Assembly: GCA_910591455.2 (NCBI GenBank)
Contig: OU342804.1
Location: forward strand, 21,912,484 to 21,976,483
DNA from: Pholis gunnellus
Taxonomy: Eukaryota > Chordata > Actinopteri > Perciformes > Pholidae
DNA length: 64,000 nucleotides
Direction: 5' to 3'
The notes below the pieces were generated by a model. That model was not told where the DNA came from, ran no database searches, and saw nothing but the letters and a program-made list of their open reading frames with translations. How positions within the stretch are numbered: the first letter of the stretch is position 1; every line of letters begins with the position of its first letter. Of the stretch, positions 37,096-50,300 are shown one piece after another. The translations under genes and the position numbers were made by a program.

Positions 37096-40000
37096 ACAAA
37101 GAAAAGAGAAGCTCCATAATGAAGAGAGTAGCCTGAAAACTGTTTGTCTAAAAATAAAGGACTCCCTATATTTAATTCCTAAACGCAAACGACACGTATA
37201 CACCTTCACAATGGTTAAAGTTTTAAAGTTAGTTGAATACTATGATTTGTCACCTTTTTATTTCAATAAAAACTATATTCTACAACACCCAATATGTAAT
37301 CCAAATTGTAAAACCAAATTCAGTTAAGTCCAGTTTCACAGGGGAGTTAATATTATAGTGTAGGGAGACAATGTCCGCTTTATTGCATCACCTCATTGTC
37401 TTTCAGTGACAAGATGTCTTTGTCCTCTGCTGTCCATGTTGGACGAAAGAGAAGGATAAGTAAAGAGCATACAGCATGGGACACTAACATCTTATTAGGA
37501 TAATGGCCATCAAGAGAACATGGTCCCTGCGTTGCTGTTCACAGTAGTGTACAGACTTTCGTATTAGCTCCTGCTCTGTTGGTAAGTGTCATGCAAAGAG
37601 ACAGGTCATTTACATTTTTGATAAAATGATCCTGCATTTTTTATTTGTCTTTGAAATTAAAGACTTCTTTAATCATTGTGGATGGAAGGGGACTTAGCCG
37701 ACGTACTCATGTGTTTCTGATTGCATTAGAACTGATGTGGCGTGGCATGATGGATATTTAATAGTTTTGCTGTCCCTCTGTATCATGTCAGGAGTCTGAC
37801 ACACACAGATGCTCCGGAGCTTTCCAACCCATACAGAATTGCTTTAATTATTAGGTCTATCATCTTGGTTTTGAGATGAGAGGAGGGGTGAGGAGAGCAG
37901 AGTAGAGCACAGAAGAGAGAAGAAGAGGAAGAGAGAGTAGACATATAGACGAGTGAAACAAGGCCATGCGAGACGAGTCAAAGGTTGTTGTCAAAGGTTC
38001 CAAATTAGTTTATCAGACATTTTTGCATGGTGATGTGGTATCAAACTGACATGCCATATCCTGTTTGTCTACAGTACTTTCTTCTCCACAGGCCTCGTAG
38101 TGGGGCCTAATTGCTGTGAATATCTACAGAGGCCGCGAAGAGCCCACGGCAGCCCTGTAGTGCCCCAGGCAGTCTGCTGATCAGACCTCTCCCTCTGCTG
38201 CGCTAAACTGTCATCTTCTACTACAGCTATGTGTTTTTATATTGCAGCATGAAACTGATTTTACTCGATTTAAAAAGATCAAATGTTGGCCATGCCAATA
38301 TGAGTAATTCGAAAGAAACACCACAATTGCGTCACGAGTACCACAGAAACATTCATCAGTGCATACGCGCTGGCAAGTCTATTCTTGATAATCCAGAGCT
38401 ATAATGAAGAACATAAAACAGCCATACAAATTTTCCTAGAACACTTTTTTATGGAAATAAGGAGGACAGATGAGAGCAGAGGCCAGAGAGTGATTATGTG
38501 AGAGAGAACAGCCACTCTTATGCTGGCACCTCCAGCATGCGGGCCATCTGCACACAGGGCCTGGAAATGAGGATGACAATGCTAATCACTGCCATGGAGG
38601 CCTGACTGGTGTGGATGAATGGCCATCCCAGGCTCTAAACACACTGAGTAGCGCTCATCACACAATGTTTTTGTCTGGGCATGCCAGGTCCACAAGCCTC
38701 CACCAACCCCGCCCTTTTCCTGTACACACTCCATCACTCAGTGGCAACATGTGTATGGCTTCCTGTCAATTCAGGAAGTCTTGGTTCCTGTCCCAGTCAC
38801 ATTAATGGACTAGGCAGAGGATACTTAGTAATTTCCTATTTCCCTATTGAAGCAATTGTTGTTGGCTATTCTCATTCATCATTGCCCCCCGAAACTGGAT
38901 CATTATCTGTTTCTTGTTTCTGTATTGGTTGTTTCTTTCTTTCTTGCAATCAATCCTTCATCCTAGAAATCTAGCATTTGCATCTTTTAACGGTGTTTTC
39001 TTTTGGTCAGTGATTTAAATTCAGCAGACCCAAGGTGTTATATTGAATTTATGTTTTGTAATAAAGTCTTAGCAATTGTCATAAAAAGGGGCAGTGTTGT
39101 ACTATAGCCTCGGGTCAAATCAAAATTATCAGAGCAAGTAAAATTGTCTTGAGGATACGATCAATCTAGTGACAGATGTATTTTCATGACTGACCAATGA
39201 AAAGGCTAAATCAAATAAACAGGATTTTCAATTCGAGAAAAAGGTTTGGTTAATTCCTTTATCCTTAGAATATGAGAAGAATAAATGGAGAATGACACAT
39301 TTACACGCGCAGATAAAAGACCGTGCCAAGACTTTCTTTGGGCACAGGGAGGGAAGGCCCATAGTCTCAACTTCTCATCCTGATGGTTTCCAGCTGTAGT
39401 GTGGGCTTGCTTTTGCGGGTGTCCCCATAAGTGAATGTGAAGAGGACCAGCTGCCTGGCAGCCGGGTTCTCTTTGCATCCAGCTTTTGGTAACCAGTAAA
39501 CCTCTGTGTCCTTATAAAACTGGAATGTCCTTCTGAGGTTATCTCAAAGCCTGTTGTTTGGATCCATTAGCTTGCATTCAACAATATACAATGCTGACCA
39601 GAAATTTCATGGAATGGTAACCGTGATGTACAAAAATATCTTGTTATTCTAATCTTTTAGAAGTTTAGAATTCCAACCAACTGTTTGCTAACGTGAACTT
39701 ACATGTGTTAATGTTATCTAGATTAGCATTAATGGCTCACATCATGGAGAGTTTCAGTATTTTCTCAATGAAGGCAGGGTGAAGGCACATTTCTAAAGCT
39801 GCATGTGAATAATCCATGAAATTAAAAACCATATCTTCATTAAAGTAAAAGCTTTCTAGTTTGTTGTTCCTTAAAAGAACAGAGATATGATTGTCAATAT
39901 TGATAAAGCAATATGTGTTCAATCCATGTTATGGAATTGCATCCTGCTTACTTTGGGCAGGTGTTGTTTGTGATGAAAAGAACGATGTTGGAGGATATGT

Positions 40001-41636
40001 TGGTCAGCCAGTGGGTCAGTCTGCAACACTTTGGTCAAATGCAAAAAGAATGTACAACTAGATTGCCATAACATATTGTGTATATGGATATTTGTGGTCT
40101 TCAGATGATGAGTCTCAATGGTTTGGTGGTGGCCGGACCATCATGTTGCTCCACCATCAGAACACAAATACTTTGGTTCCAGGCTAAATTTAACATCAAA
40201 TTATTTATTAAAGTCTAAATAATTGGTGTCCAAAGACTGACTCCAAATATTTTGGTTATCTCATAACCTTTTCTTTCTCTCCATCATCAGGCCAAAGTTT
40301 CTATGTGCAGACATAGAACATTAATGTCTAATACAACATTTACCCCAACATTTAATGAGCAAATTCATACTCCCCACAGAGTGAACTTTTTATAATTTTG
40401 GATAAACTATTAACTTTCTTAAGCACAACATGCATTTTTATAAGTCCCACAACTGTTCTAAAGATAGCCTTGCAACATTTATCAAATATTAAACGAAAGA
40501 AAAATATCTATTTTGAATAAATGTAGTAATTACAAAAACTTTCTAAAAGTTTGTCCACATTCAGTTTTAACCTGGAGAGCTCTTTCAGACTGAGACATGC
40601 TTTTTAATGCATGTCTTGTTGCAGCGGGTATGCACGCTGTAGTTTAACTTTCATGCGGGGGCTGTCGGAAAGCATTTCATTCTAATGTGCTGTGGTTTTC
40701 AAAATCCAACCCCAAGTAAGAAATAAAAGCCCAGACAACTGCATTACTGTCCAACCTGTCAGCTTTGTTAAATATAAGCTCCATCCTGCCTGCCAGAGCC
40801 TTAAAAGCTGAGCTGGCAGAAGGCATGGCTAGAAGTGACAAAGGCAGATAACTGCAGCTGCAATTTTAGGAAAGGAGAATGGACACTTAAATGCATATTT
40901 ATCCATTTACAAGGAGTTTATTCTGTTCTCTATGAATCAATGATAAGCAGCATGCAGGAGACCTAAGATACAATTTTCCACTCTGAAGTAGCTCCCTTGT
41001 CAATACAATGAGAATTAAATTCAACATGCTGTCAGGTGTAATGGCATGCATGGGTCCCCTTAGCGCCAGTAAGCTTATCTCATGGGGCAGAACAAACCAA
41101 AGTAGCGTGAAAACAAGACATTTCCTTTTGCAAAATCTTTAAAAATTAAAAGGATTGGCTCAACAAATGTCCTGAGATGGTTGTTAGTAAACCATCAGCT
41201 ATGACATAATGCAAAACAAATGTCAACACAGAGTCAACATACTTACTAACAATATAAAAGATAGAGTAATGTTGCCTATTTTACTACTCATTAGCCTGCA
41301 TTTCTTATCGCAGTGTTAAGTCATTACAGTGACATTTCATTAGATCATACAACAACTTGAGTTGGATGTGCCTTTGATATTTCCCTCTATCACACTCATT
41401 ATTCATTACCATGCGTAAGCCAGATCTTTCACAAAGGATATAGTCACTATTAAGTATATCTGACAAGTCCAGCTGTTTCTCAGATTGACTCTCAGCAGAT
41501 CGCGGTTCCATGCTTCAGTTGGAAGGCTCAAGTCCCTCAGCATTGCATTTGGATATTGAGATGTTTCATGCAATTATGAAAACTTCATTGCTCACATAAA
41601 ACATCCATATATTCAATCACAGTCTGTCTTTAGGTA
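37096..41636. other. Single-copy noncoding DNA, no gene seen
   Basis: About 4.5 kb of unique-looking sequence. A purine-rich GAGA tract lies at 37,875-37,945 and a GC-balanced part at 38,080-38,800. Overlapping frames at 38611-38974 have no recognisable domain. No RNA gene or repeat family was recognised. Confidence 0.5.
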
Positions 41637-41675
41637 GTGTCAGTGCATTGATGCACTGCATCAATGCACTGACAC
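41637..41675. repeat. 39-bp near-perfect palindrome
   Basis: Perfect 19-base arms GTGTCAGTGCATTGATGCA (41637-41655) and TGCATCAATGCACTGACAC (41657-41675) surround a single C. It is not part of a recognised repeat. Such a structure could extrude as a cruciform, be a transposon core, or be a template-switch product. Confidence 0.95.
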
Positions 41676-42514
41676 ATTTTTTCTTATTCAATGAGTTGTT
41701 CAATCAAAAAAAGAATAGTCACGAATAATATCTAAGCAGAGACACCCACAGGGGATGAAGGAGACCTCTTATCTGAGCCACACCGGGACGCATAAATAAA
41801 TGAGTAAATTTGCTCCAGCTGTATAATTGGCAGACAATGATATTCCCTTATCCAACCAATTCTCTGTAGAATTCATTTAATCCATACTCGTGGATACAGA
41901 CTTGTTTTGAGCCATGGAATAAATAGCCACATTGAATAAATATGCGGAAAAGAAAATCTATATATGTAAGTGCTCATCTTAAAATCAAAGTTAGATTTAT
42001 AAATGTACCAGTGTTACATCAGCTTGAGATGGAGTAACTTGACAAAGGCCGACAGTGTCCCCAGGATAATGCTCTCAGACACAAACAACTGAAACAAAAC
42101 AAATGATCGTGTACGTTCAGTCAATGCAAACTGATTAGATGATTGTGACTTTAAAGAATGACATTTTCATTACTAACCTCCTGTCAATATGCACTCAACT
42201 TGAGAGTAATCTTTACACTGCTACTCTATCTGCTCATTTCAACATCACAGTGCAGTTACCTTTTTTTTTATATTCTTGGAAATATACTGTGTAGTTTAAA
42301 AAAAAAGCTGCTGCCTACATAAACTATTGTGAAGTTATGGAATGACAGAGATACATTTTGGCTAATACCACTCAACTGGATGTCCACAACTTCACTCCAC
42401 AATGGCATGGCTGGCCTTGGAAGGGAGTGATTGACTTGTAACTATGCATGATGTTGCTAGCTGGCAGTTAAAACCTAGCCACTTTACTTACATTGGCTCA
42501 TTTATAGATGATCA
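41676..42514. other. Single-copy noncoding DNA, no gene seen
   Basis: AT-rich unique-looking sequence with short poly-T and poly-A runs. Nothing supported. Confidence 0.5.
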
Positions 42515-42522
42515 ATATGCTT
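42515..42522. repeat. Left target-site duplication of the hAT MITE
   Basis: ATATGCTT abuts the left end and matches ATATGCAT at 43014-43021 in 7 of 8 bases. Confidence 0.8.
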
Positions 42523-43013
42523 TAGTGGTGCAACGGATCATAAAACTCACGGTTCGGATCGTATCACGGATCATAGTCACTGATCGGCTCACAGTTCGGT
42601 TCAGCACAAAAGAAAAAAGGGAGCAAATACTACTTTTAGAGATCCCTGATCACGTTCTTTTGCCGCCGATACTAATTGATGATCATTGATGATCCATATT
42701 GGCAGATACAGATTCCGACAAGGTCTACAAGTCTGGTCTACAAGACTCCAGACTATTTTTTTTGCCCACCATCCCAAAAAATCCTTTCAACCACTCTGAA
42801 GTCAGTGTAAACCATCAGAAAATCTAAATGTTTTCGTTTTACTTTGTTATAGTCATCTATAATGTTTTTTCTTCTTCATAAAAACACACAATTCAAATGA
42901 TAAGGAAACAAAAGAAAAATCTTGTCATTAGTAGTTCGCGGTTCACGTGAATGCCGAACCGTGAGGGGGGATGCGTACAGATTACGGATCGACAGTGGTC
43001 CGTTACACCACTA
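42523..43013. mobile_element. Non-autonomous hAT element (MITE), 491 bp
   Basis: Seen: the left end TAGTGGTGCAACGGA is complementary to the right end with one mismatch (TCCGTTACACCACTA). Flanking 8-bp duplications are ATATGCTT and ATATGCAT. CACGGTTCGG and ATCGTATCACGGATC words repeat near both ends, as in fish hAT MITEs. There is no transposase frame; the 81-codon open frame across the left end is not a gene. An internal stretch at about 42,640-42,715 (TGATCACG, then GCCGATACTAATTGATGATC) resembles a different hAT-type repeat, so the element may be chimeric or nested. One mismatch in the target duplication suggests moderate age. Confidence 0.88.
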
Positions 43014-43021
43014 ATATGCAT
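43014..43021. repeat. Right target-site duplication of the hAT MITE
   Basis: ATATGCAT follows the right inverted repeat and differs by one base from the left copy. Confidence 0.8.
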
Positions 43022-44589
43022 GGTAAGCAAATTTCCACATTCAGCAGTAAATGACAAACTCACAAAATTGTGGTATTATAAATGTGAGCCTGTACAGAAC
43101 TTTTACTGTATGACTGTCTCTGAATTGTTTGGTTATTTAAATTGCTGAGGTTGCTTAATATTTGTCTGTAATCAATAAATTAGGCAAAATGCCAATTAAC
43201 AGTTACATTTCAGTCTATAGTCCAGCTGTTGAGTCTGCAGTTAATATTTTTTGTCCTTTCTTTTTTTTACATGTCGATCATGCACTTACATTGCGTCATG
43301 TGAATTGATTCCAGTGCAGCAGCACAAAAAGCCTGAGCGGAATGGCACAGCCACAGCATGCTTGAAAGATGAGGAACTCACTACTTTCCAGCCATTTATT
43401 GCAAACCTTTTCTACAAAGTGCTCCAAACGGAGCCATTACACGACTGAGGTGAAAATATTTGCTTTTATCGCCCATCTATTTGAACACTGGCCACATCCC
43501 CAGCCAGCAAAATGCTCAGTGTGTAGCAATCACACTTTTGCTTTGCATGTCATCATTTCCAAACAATTTACCAGCTGCAATTAACTGACTCTAGTTGTCA
43601 TCACAGTGCTTTGTGAACTCTTTAGGAGAGAAGTTAATTTATTAAAGAGACTAAAATAAAAGTCTGCATTCAAAAATGCATGTGTGTATACAGTCCATAC
43701 ATGTATCACTGATGATTGCACATACCAATTGAAAATAAAAATGACCTCCTGCTGACAAATTAGAAATAAAGCTGTTTGACAGGCCCCATTTGGTTAGAAC
43801 AAATGTGAGGCATGGAAAATAGTTTGACACTCTTTCATAAAAGCAAGTGGCGGCAACCCATCCTTTAGCATGTGGTAATGGCCTCTCGTTGTTAGATTCA
43901 ATGGAAAAAGCTATTCATACTGTTATGTGATTGAAAAGAAAATTGAATCCTTTTGATGTTATAAATGTGTCTATTACCGCATTTGCACACAAAATTTCTA
44001 TGGAAATTATGGAGAAAGGAGTTATTCTCTGGAAGAAATATGAAATATTGAATTATTTTCCTGCCTGAATATCAATATAGTGTGTGCGTTCTAAAACAAC
44101 TTCAAAACTATATGATTTTTCACTATACAGTATATGTGAGAAAAGGTTAATGGTTAGATATTTTTTATGTTGTAATGAACAGCCTCTTCAGTTAACTTTC
44201 TCTCTCTTTTACCTGATGGGATGTATCTGCAGCTACTGTTGGAGTTCAAAAAAGGTTCATAGGTGTGATGGGTCAACGCCACAGTTACTAGCTGAAAAAT
44301 GATTTAAAAAATAAATAATCCTAAAGGGTGAGAGAGTCAGCGAGGATATGAGCGATGCATTTTCTTTGCGGGATAGAGGCATTAGAAGGGTTATTCAGAG
44401 AATACCAGTCGTTACATAGGCCCTTGTGCTGGAGCCTTTCGCAGATGCATTGGGTATTGACATGTATTTTTGTTAGGCTTCGTATCATTTTTTCCAAGGG
44501 TAAGTTCACCGAGTATGCCCGCAGGCAGTACTGTATCGCATACAGGGGGTGCCCTGCACAACTGCAGTCTTATACTGCTGACCACTGAG
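43022..44589. other. Single-copy noncoding DNA, no gene seen
   Basis: No supported exon, RNA gene or repeat. Overlapping short frames near 43,250-43,580 and 44,320-44,590 lack protein features. Confidence 0.5.
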
Positions 44590-44710
44590 CAGCTCCACTA
44601 CAGCAGTTGGGGCGGTTAATAAGTGCCTTGCTCAAGAGCCTCCCAATAGTGAGTGTTATTCATTCACTTCTCCACGCTGATGTTTTCCTCTGGGTTGGCA
44701 GATTGAACAT
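44590..44710 (+). repeat. Decayed interspersed repeat (fish GTGCCTTGCTCAAG family)
   Basis: The words CAGCTCCACTACAGCAGTTGGGG and GTGCCTTGCTCAAGAGCC, split across 44590-44641, match a sequence I recall as widely repeated in fish genomes. The rest is degenerate and the ends are unclear. Confidence 0.4.
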
Positions 44711-44799
44711 GTTCGCTTCAATATCAGGTTAACTGATCGGTTTTGAATGTTATGGTAGATATGACTGAGGCTTTATATGTATTATGTTAAAAAATGGTC

Positions 44800-45126
44800 T
44801 AGGGTTGCAACTAATGATTAATTTCAGTTTTGATAAATCTGTTATTCTATTATTTTCTATTGATATTGATAACTTTCCATTGCTCTAGGTGACATATTCA
44901 AATTGCTTGTTTTATCCAACAAAAGATATAGACTCAAAGATTTTATATTTATATATGACAAATTAGAACATAAGTAATCACATTTAACAAGATCGAATCG
45001 TGGCTGTTTGGCCTTTTTGCTTGAAAAATCTTTTTATTGATGGTTTGTTGATTATTTTCTGTTGGTTGACTAATTAATACCGACAATTAATTAATAATAA
45101 TTCAATCAACTAAATGTTTCAGCTCT
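44800..45126. mobile_element. Decayed hAT-type MITE
   Basis: The left end TAGGGTTGCAACTAATGATTA and the right end ending AAATGTTTCAGCTCT are imperfect inverted repeats (about 8 of 11 bases at the tips). The internal pattern of GATAAATCTGTTATTCTATTA at the left and GTTGACTAATTAATACCGAC at the right matches a well-known abundant fish MITE whose consensus starts AGGGCTGCAACTAACGATTA. It has many substitutions and no clean target duplication, so it is an old copy with no coding content. Confidence 0.6.
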
Positions 45127-47011
45127 CAAACTGTAATTATATAGCATTGTTCCCACTGTAGAAAGAAATACTGACACAACAATATTATAATCAAAGCCAA
45201 GTATATTTTCCCATAAGAATTTTTAAGAATCAACATTTGTCTTGGCTTGCATGTGATTAATTTAAAGGGTTGAGAATATAGAGCTATAAGTGATGTATTT
45301 GCAGTCTGATGAAGGCACAGACAAAGGTTTGAATATCTATGTATTGTCCCTATTGTCACATTTTTTAAATCCTTTGTAATGATATAGACCATCGTCTGAT
45401 GTTGTTGTCTCGAATATATGTTTCAACTTTTACTTATGTACAAAAACCTCTAATTAGCACATCATTTCAAAAATTGCGAAAATGATAAATTATTTACAAA
45501 AGGAGAAAAAAATATTTTTGACTCATTAATAAACCATTGCATCTAAAAAAACATTTTTATAGGAACATTAGGTGAGTGGGCATCACTCATCACATGGTGA
45601 GGGAATGTTGTTTTCTTATTGTAGCATACAGTAGGTTAAGCTGTATACCAAATTCAAGGTTTGCTTTATGATTATGAACATTATAAATCTCCTCATACAG
45701 GGTGGTGGAGCGCTGGCATCCACAGAGTCAATGGGGGTCGCCACAGTATTATACTTTTAATTTCAACTGCTAGCAGATAGAGATAAAGAACATTTTTGAT
45801 TCCTTTCTGAATGTGTATTCAATCTCAAATCAATCAGGAATTAATTTACAGGTCAGTCTTTAATGATGAAAAACACAATGCTATTCATTTTACTCTCTTC
45901 ACTGTCAATAACCTTCACACATATTCTGTATAAAGTTCCTGAGTGTTTTTAATAGTGTGTCTAAAGTAATGTGTCACATGTTGTAAAACTACTGACAAAA
46001 CATACAACAAGCTAAAAAGGAATCTGTATTCAAGGTAGTACACGTCCATAATTTAACCCTTCGTTGAACACAAGCTGCTTTCTGATCACTACACCACAAC
46101 ATTATTCAATTGCCTTAATGAGTGCATTTAAAGACTTTTCAGCAATGCTCATATTTGATGTTTCGGGCCTGTTGTAAAACATTTTGAAGTCTCAGCAAAT
46201 GGTTGTAATGGCTTCCTTTCAAAATGGTGATAATGATTATGGATGTATTCAAATGAAATTAAATCTCAAAGACTATGATGCAAGTCACTGTGACTAACTC
46301 AAGCGCATCAATCATTTTCGTGAAGCTTACAGGAACACTGTCAATTCACTCGGAGGTACTTTTGATGTCAGACACAAAGGAATAATAATTGCTTTAATTC
46401 AAAGGTACACTTTATACTTACAATTTCAATCACATTTCAATCTAGGATCAAAAGGATATGTTTGCATTATGCTTAGAAGCAATCCCATCCCTGAGTTTGA
46501 AGACAGATTTTCAGAATGTTTAATAAATAGAAAAGCAGATGGTTCGTTTTTCTACACTCATTACATTAGAAAGATGCACAAAGTTTCCACCCCCAAAGGA
46601 CATAAAAAACCAAAACATCGTGATTAAAAACGAGTATGTTATATGAGAGGTGGCAAATATAGGCTCTGATTACTAATTTCAAATTGCTAAATATGCACCA
46701 ATTTCGGTCTTTTGCTAAAGCATTTGATCAAAAGTTGTATGATACTGAAAGAAAACCTTTCAATGCTGGACAGAAGTAGGCACTGCATTCCATGTGTACA
46801 GCATGAAAGCAGTCATACTTCTTCCACATTATCACAGGAATGGTGAGGAAGTCAAGCGAAAGTGGTGAATTTTGTTGTTAACGTGATAGATGTGACCTGA
46901 GGACAACGGGATATTAATTTGCATGTGATTAGCAAGACTGTGATTGAGTGGATACAGAAGTGGCATGCTGTGGTGTGTTGTTGCCGTGTCATGCGGTTGT
47001 CATCCGGTGCT
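45127..47011. other. Single-copy AT-rich DNA, no gene seen
   Basis: Unique-looking AT-rich sequence. No exon, RNA gene or repeat family recognised. Confidence 0.5.
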
Positions 47012-47033
47012 TGTGTGTGTGTGTGTGTGTGTG
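47012..47033. repeat. (TG)n microsatellite
   Basis: Eleven TG units followed by a GAGTGAGAGA tail. Confidence 0.94.
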
Positions 47034-47293
47034 AGTGAGAGAATGTGTACTGTATGTGTGTGTATTTGAGTGTAAAACAAGCTCAGTGGCTGCAGGTGTG
47101 AAAGTAGCCCAGGCTGTGAACTCCACACACTCCCTCATCCTCTCTCACTTCCTCTCCAGCTCATTTCTTTTTCTTTTTCTCTGATTTGGTTTTACACTGC
47201 TGCACTCTGCTCATTTGCATCTGCTCCTGACACCCTTGTACGAGTCACAAGCAGCCCCTCCAACACACACACTCTCTTTCTCTTTCACTCCCT

Positions 47294-47294
47294 C

Positions 47295-47332
<38 letters not shown>

Positions 47333-47370
47333 ACACACACACACACACACGCACACCCACACACATGCAC
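47294..47370. repeat. (CA)n microsatellite, interrupted
   Basis: More than 25 CA units with single-base interruptions (ATAC, GCAC, CCCAC). The two opposite-strand frames across it are repeat artefacts. A CT-rich tract precedes it. Confidence 0.95.
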
Positions 47371-50300
47371 ACATTAAAACTACTATCATCATTATTCACA
47401 ACTTGTTCCGTTTTTGGAATTTGATGAGGAAGAAACTGTTGGTGGAGAGGTTTCTGTCGGAACTTAGATATATAAATATATAATGTACATATACTGATGA
47501 TAAGAAACGTTTTTATACAACTCTAAAGAGGCTTTGTGGTGTAAATATCATAAGCATGTGTAAGAGCTTGTGTTCTTCTTTTGTCTTATATTTCGTCAGC
47601 TTTGTGTGTGTGTTTGCGTGTTTGTTGGGGGTTGGGATTCGGAAACATATGTTTGTATTTATACCAATGTGTTTACGGCAAAGATTCAAGCATGGATGCA
47701 CAAAGGAACTGATAATCAAATGTTTAATCCAATTAATTTATCCAAGCAGCAGAATGAACTGAATATATCAGGCGGCTCTGGTCATGGAGCTGTGCTGTTG
47801 AGAGCGCTGCAATGAAGTTCAATTAAGACACAATATAATAATTATAAACTGACTCAAGAGACAAGGCAGGCTTCATTTCTCCAAGCGCCATTCTTCTGAG
47901 AAACAGCTTGTTTTGTTAATCACAACTTATTCAATACGTAGGCACAGAGATTTGCCTCCAGCTTTGCCCACTGGCTTTGGTATGGTAAATCACCAGTTTC
48001 TTTTAAAAATATTTTTCAATGTCACCAAACATTCACTACTGTAGGCCTACAGTAACTTGAAATAAAACAGAGGCAAAGGAGTCTAATATATTATGAAGCC
48101 TGCTCACTGTGCTACTGTAATCCTCAAAAGCCAAGACACACATTTCATGATAGCAGGTTAATTCCTTCAGAAATGTACAACAGCCACTACAAGCATAAAG
48201 GATTCCGATGTTACAACAGTAAGTACTACTGAACAGCACGCGCAAGGAATGATGCAATTTATTTTTTTATTCTTATATACAGTAATGTATTCACACTAAG
48301 AAACTATAGGCTGTCTTAAGTTCTTCTCAACGTTTTAGTATGGTTTAAAAACATTGCAGAGCAATCCTCAGCATTTGCAAGTCACAGGTCAGGCTAATTA
48401 TGTCTTTCTCGTGAAAAATAAGCCTGCCCCTGGACATCTCATACAATCACTCATTGATTTTCTAAAGACTGCATGTTTAATAAATTTAGCTACAGTTGCA
48501 GGACCAGGTGGTCAATCATTGTCCCATTCTCAAAACCCTTGATGAGCACTGAGAGAGATCACAGAAATAATACATCATTGTTCTGTCTAATTACAGCATG
48601 TCACAGACAAGAGCGGATTTGCATTTTAAACAAGCACTTGTTCTGATTGAGGAACAATCGCTATATATTTCATTAAATTGTGAGCCATGCAGAGGGCAGC
48701 ACACTCCTTCCAAACATGCATTACAGCTAGAAGAGATGAAACCCACAAAGCATCCAGTTTTACTCAAATATGTTCTATCGGCATTTCAAGATATTCTTTA
48801 AAATATGTTTGTTTGTTTTTATTTCTTTTACACTTATGCATACTTCAGTGATATGTTTCCTCCCACCAACGATTAATTTAATCTCGCAGCCTTCTTCAAG
48901 GTCTTTTTTTCTATCCCCCCACTCCCAGTTCAAGCAGAAATGAGAGAGGGTCTGAGGAGAAAGGGAGAGGAAGAAGAACTAAAACAAGATGTGAGAAGCA
49001 AATACGCTTTAACAGTTTTTGACTGCTTTTGCACTATTTTCTTAGAGTGGATTTGAAGCAGGGCTGGGCTGCTTCCTGAATATCTTACAGCCTCCTCAGT
49101 GTCTTTATCTACAATTCCACTTATTTACAGATCACTGGAGGAACATCTGCTCCAACACTTGCCCCAAATCTAAGAAGTGATGTTTTGCATTATACCATTT
49201 AATTTTTAATGCTGAAATTCAGTTCTCCTTCAAAACAGAAGAACTTTCATAGATAGGCCCCTTTTGATGACAACCAAACAACATCCAATAGCCTGGAAAT
49301 ATACTGGAATTCAAGGGATAAACAAAACTCTGGCAAACAAACAACTACAGTAATGGTAAACACTGCAAAAGTTGACAATATCACAGAAACATGAAAGTAG
49401 CAGAACCATTTTATCTTAGTTATAAACAAGTGTGAATGCAGCAAATGAAATGAGATTAGTCACAATGTGTCAGAGAATACACAACAAATAACTTCTTGAG
49501 AGATGAAAAGTTCTTGTTTTAGTTTTACAGAAATAACTAACAACAAAAATTTACGAATGATCCAATACTATCAGAATTCAATGAAAAAAGACCTAAAACG
49601 TAATGTTCATAAAAACAAGTCTACATAAAAAACACCTGCTTCACAAAGAGGTTTAGAGCAAGCCATTTTCTACAATTACTGTAAAGTAGATGCCTGCCAT
49701 TGTGTCAGGCACAGGGAAGTTGTGATGCACCTGCATCTGTTCATCTAGCAATAAAGGCTGGCCTCATGCCAACACTCACCACTTCAACTACCGCCAAATA
49801 CTACACATATGTGATTTGCAATGCAGCATAATAGTCCATCAGCTTAATTATTACTGAGGAGTTCCATCATCCTGAACGTTTCTGCACAGAATTGCAGGAA
49901 CAAGAAAGAATAGCTCATAATACCGACTTTTGCATGTAGCTCATTAACAACGTGGTTTTTCTGCTGCTCAATGAGAACATACCAAAGTTTCGTGTTTTCT
50001 CTATGTTTTATACACATTATAATTGTGAATGCAAGCGAGGAAACAGACGAGAAGGATCCCTACACTTTCATTTGGTTTCTGGGATCAGACGCACTGGGAC
50101 TTCTCACTGGGCATATATTGCAATTAGCTGAACTGAATATTGCTACTAGAAAAACAATATTTACTATAATATAAACTAGAAATGTACATCCTCAAATCTG
50201 TGATACAGTACAAAGTTATTCTTAAATCAAACAAATAATCCTTAAGTTTCACACACATCAGAAATTCTGAGATGCTCAATGCTGCTGAAGGGATTTTGGA

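Noticed and set aside
47211..47424. Two opposite-strand frames rich in Thr-His and Cys-Val
   Set aside because: Translation of the (CA)n microsatellite in both directions.
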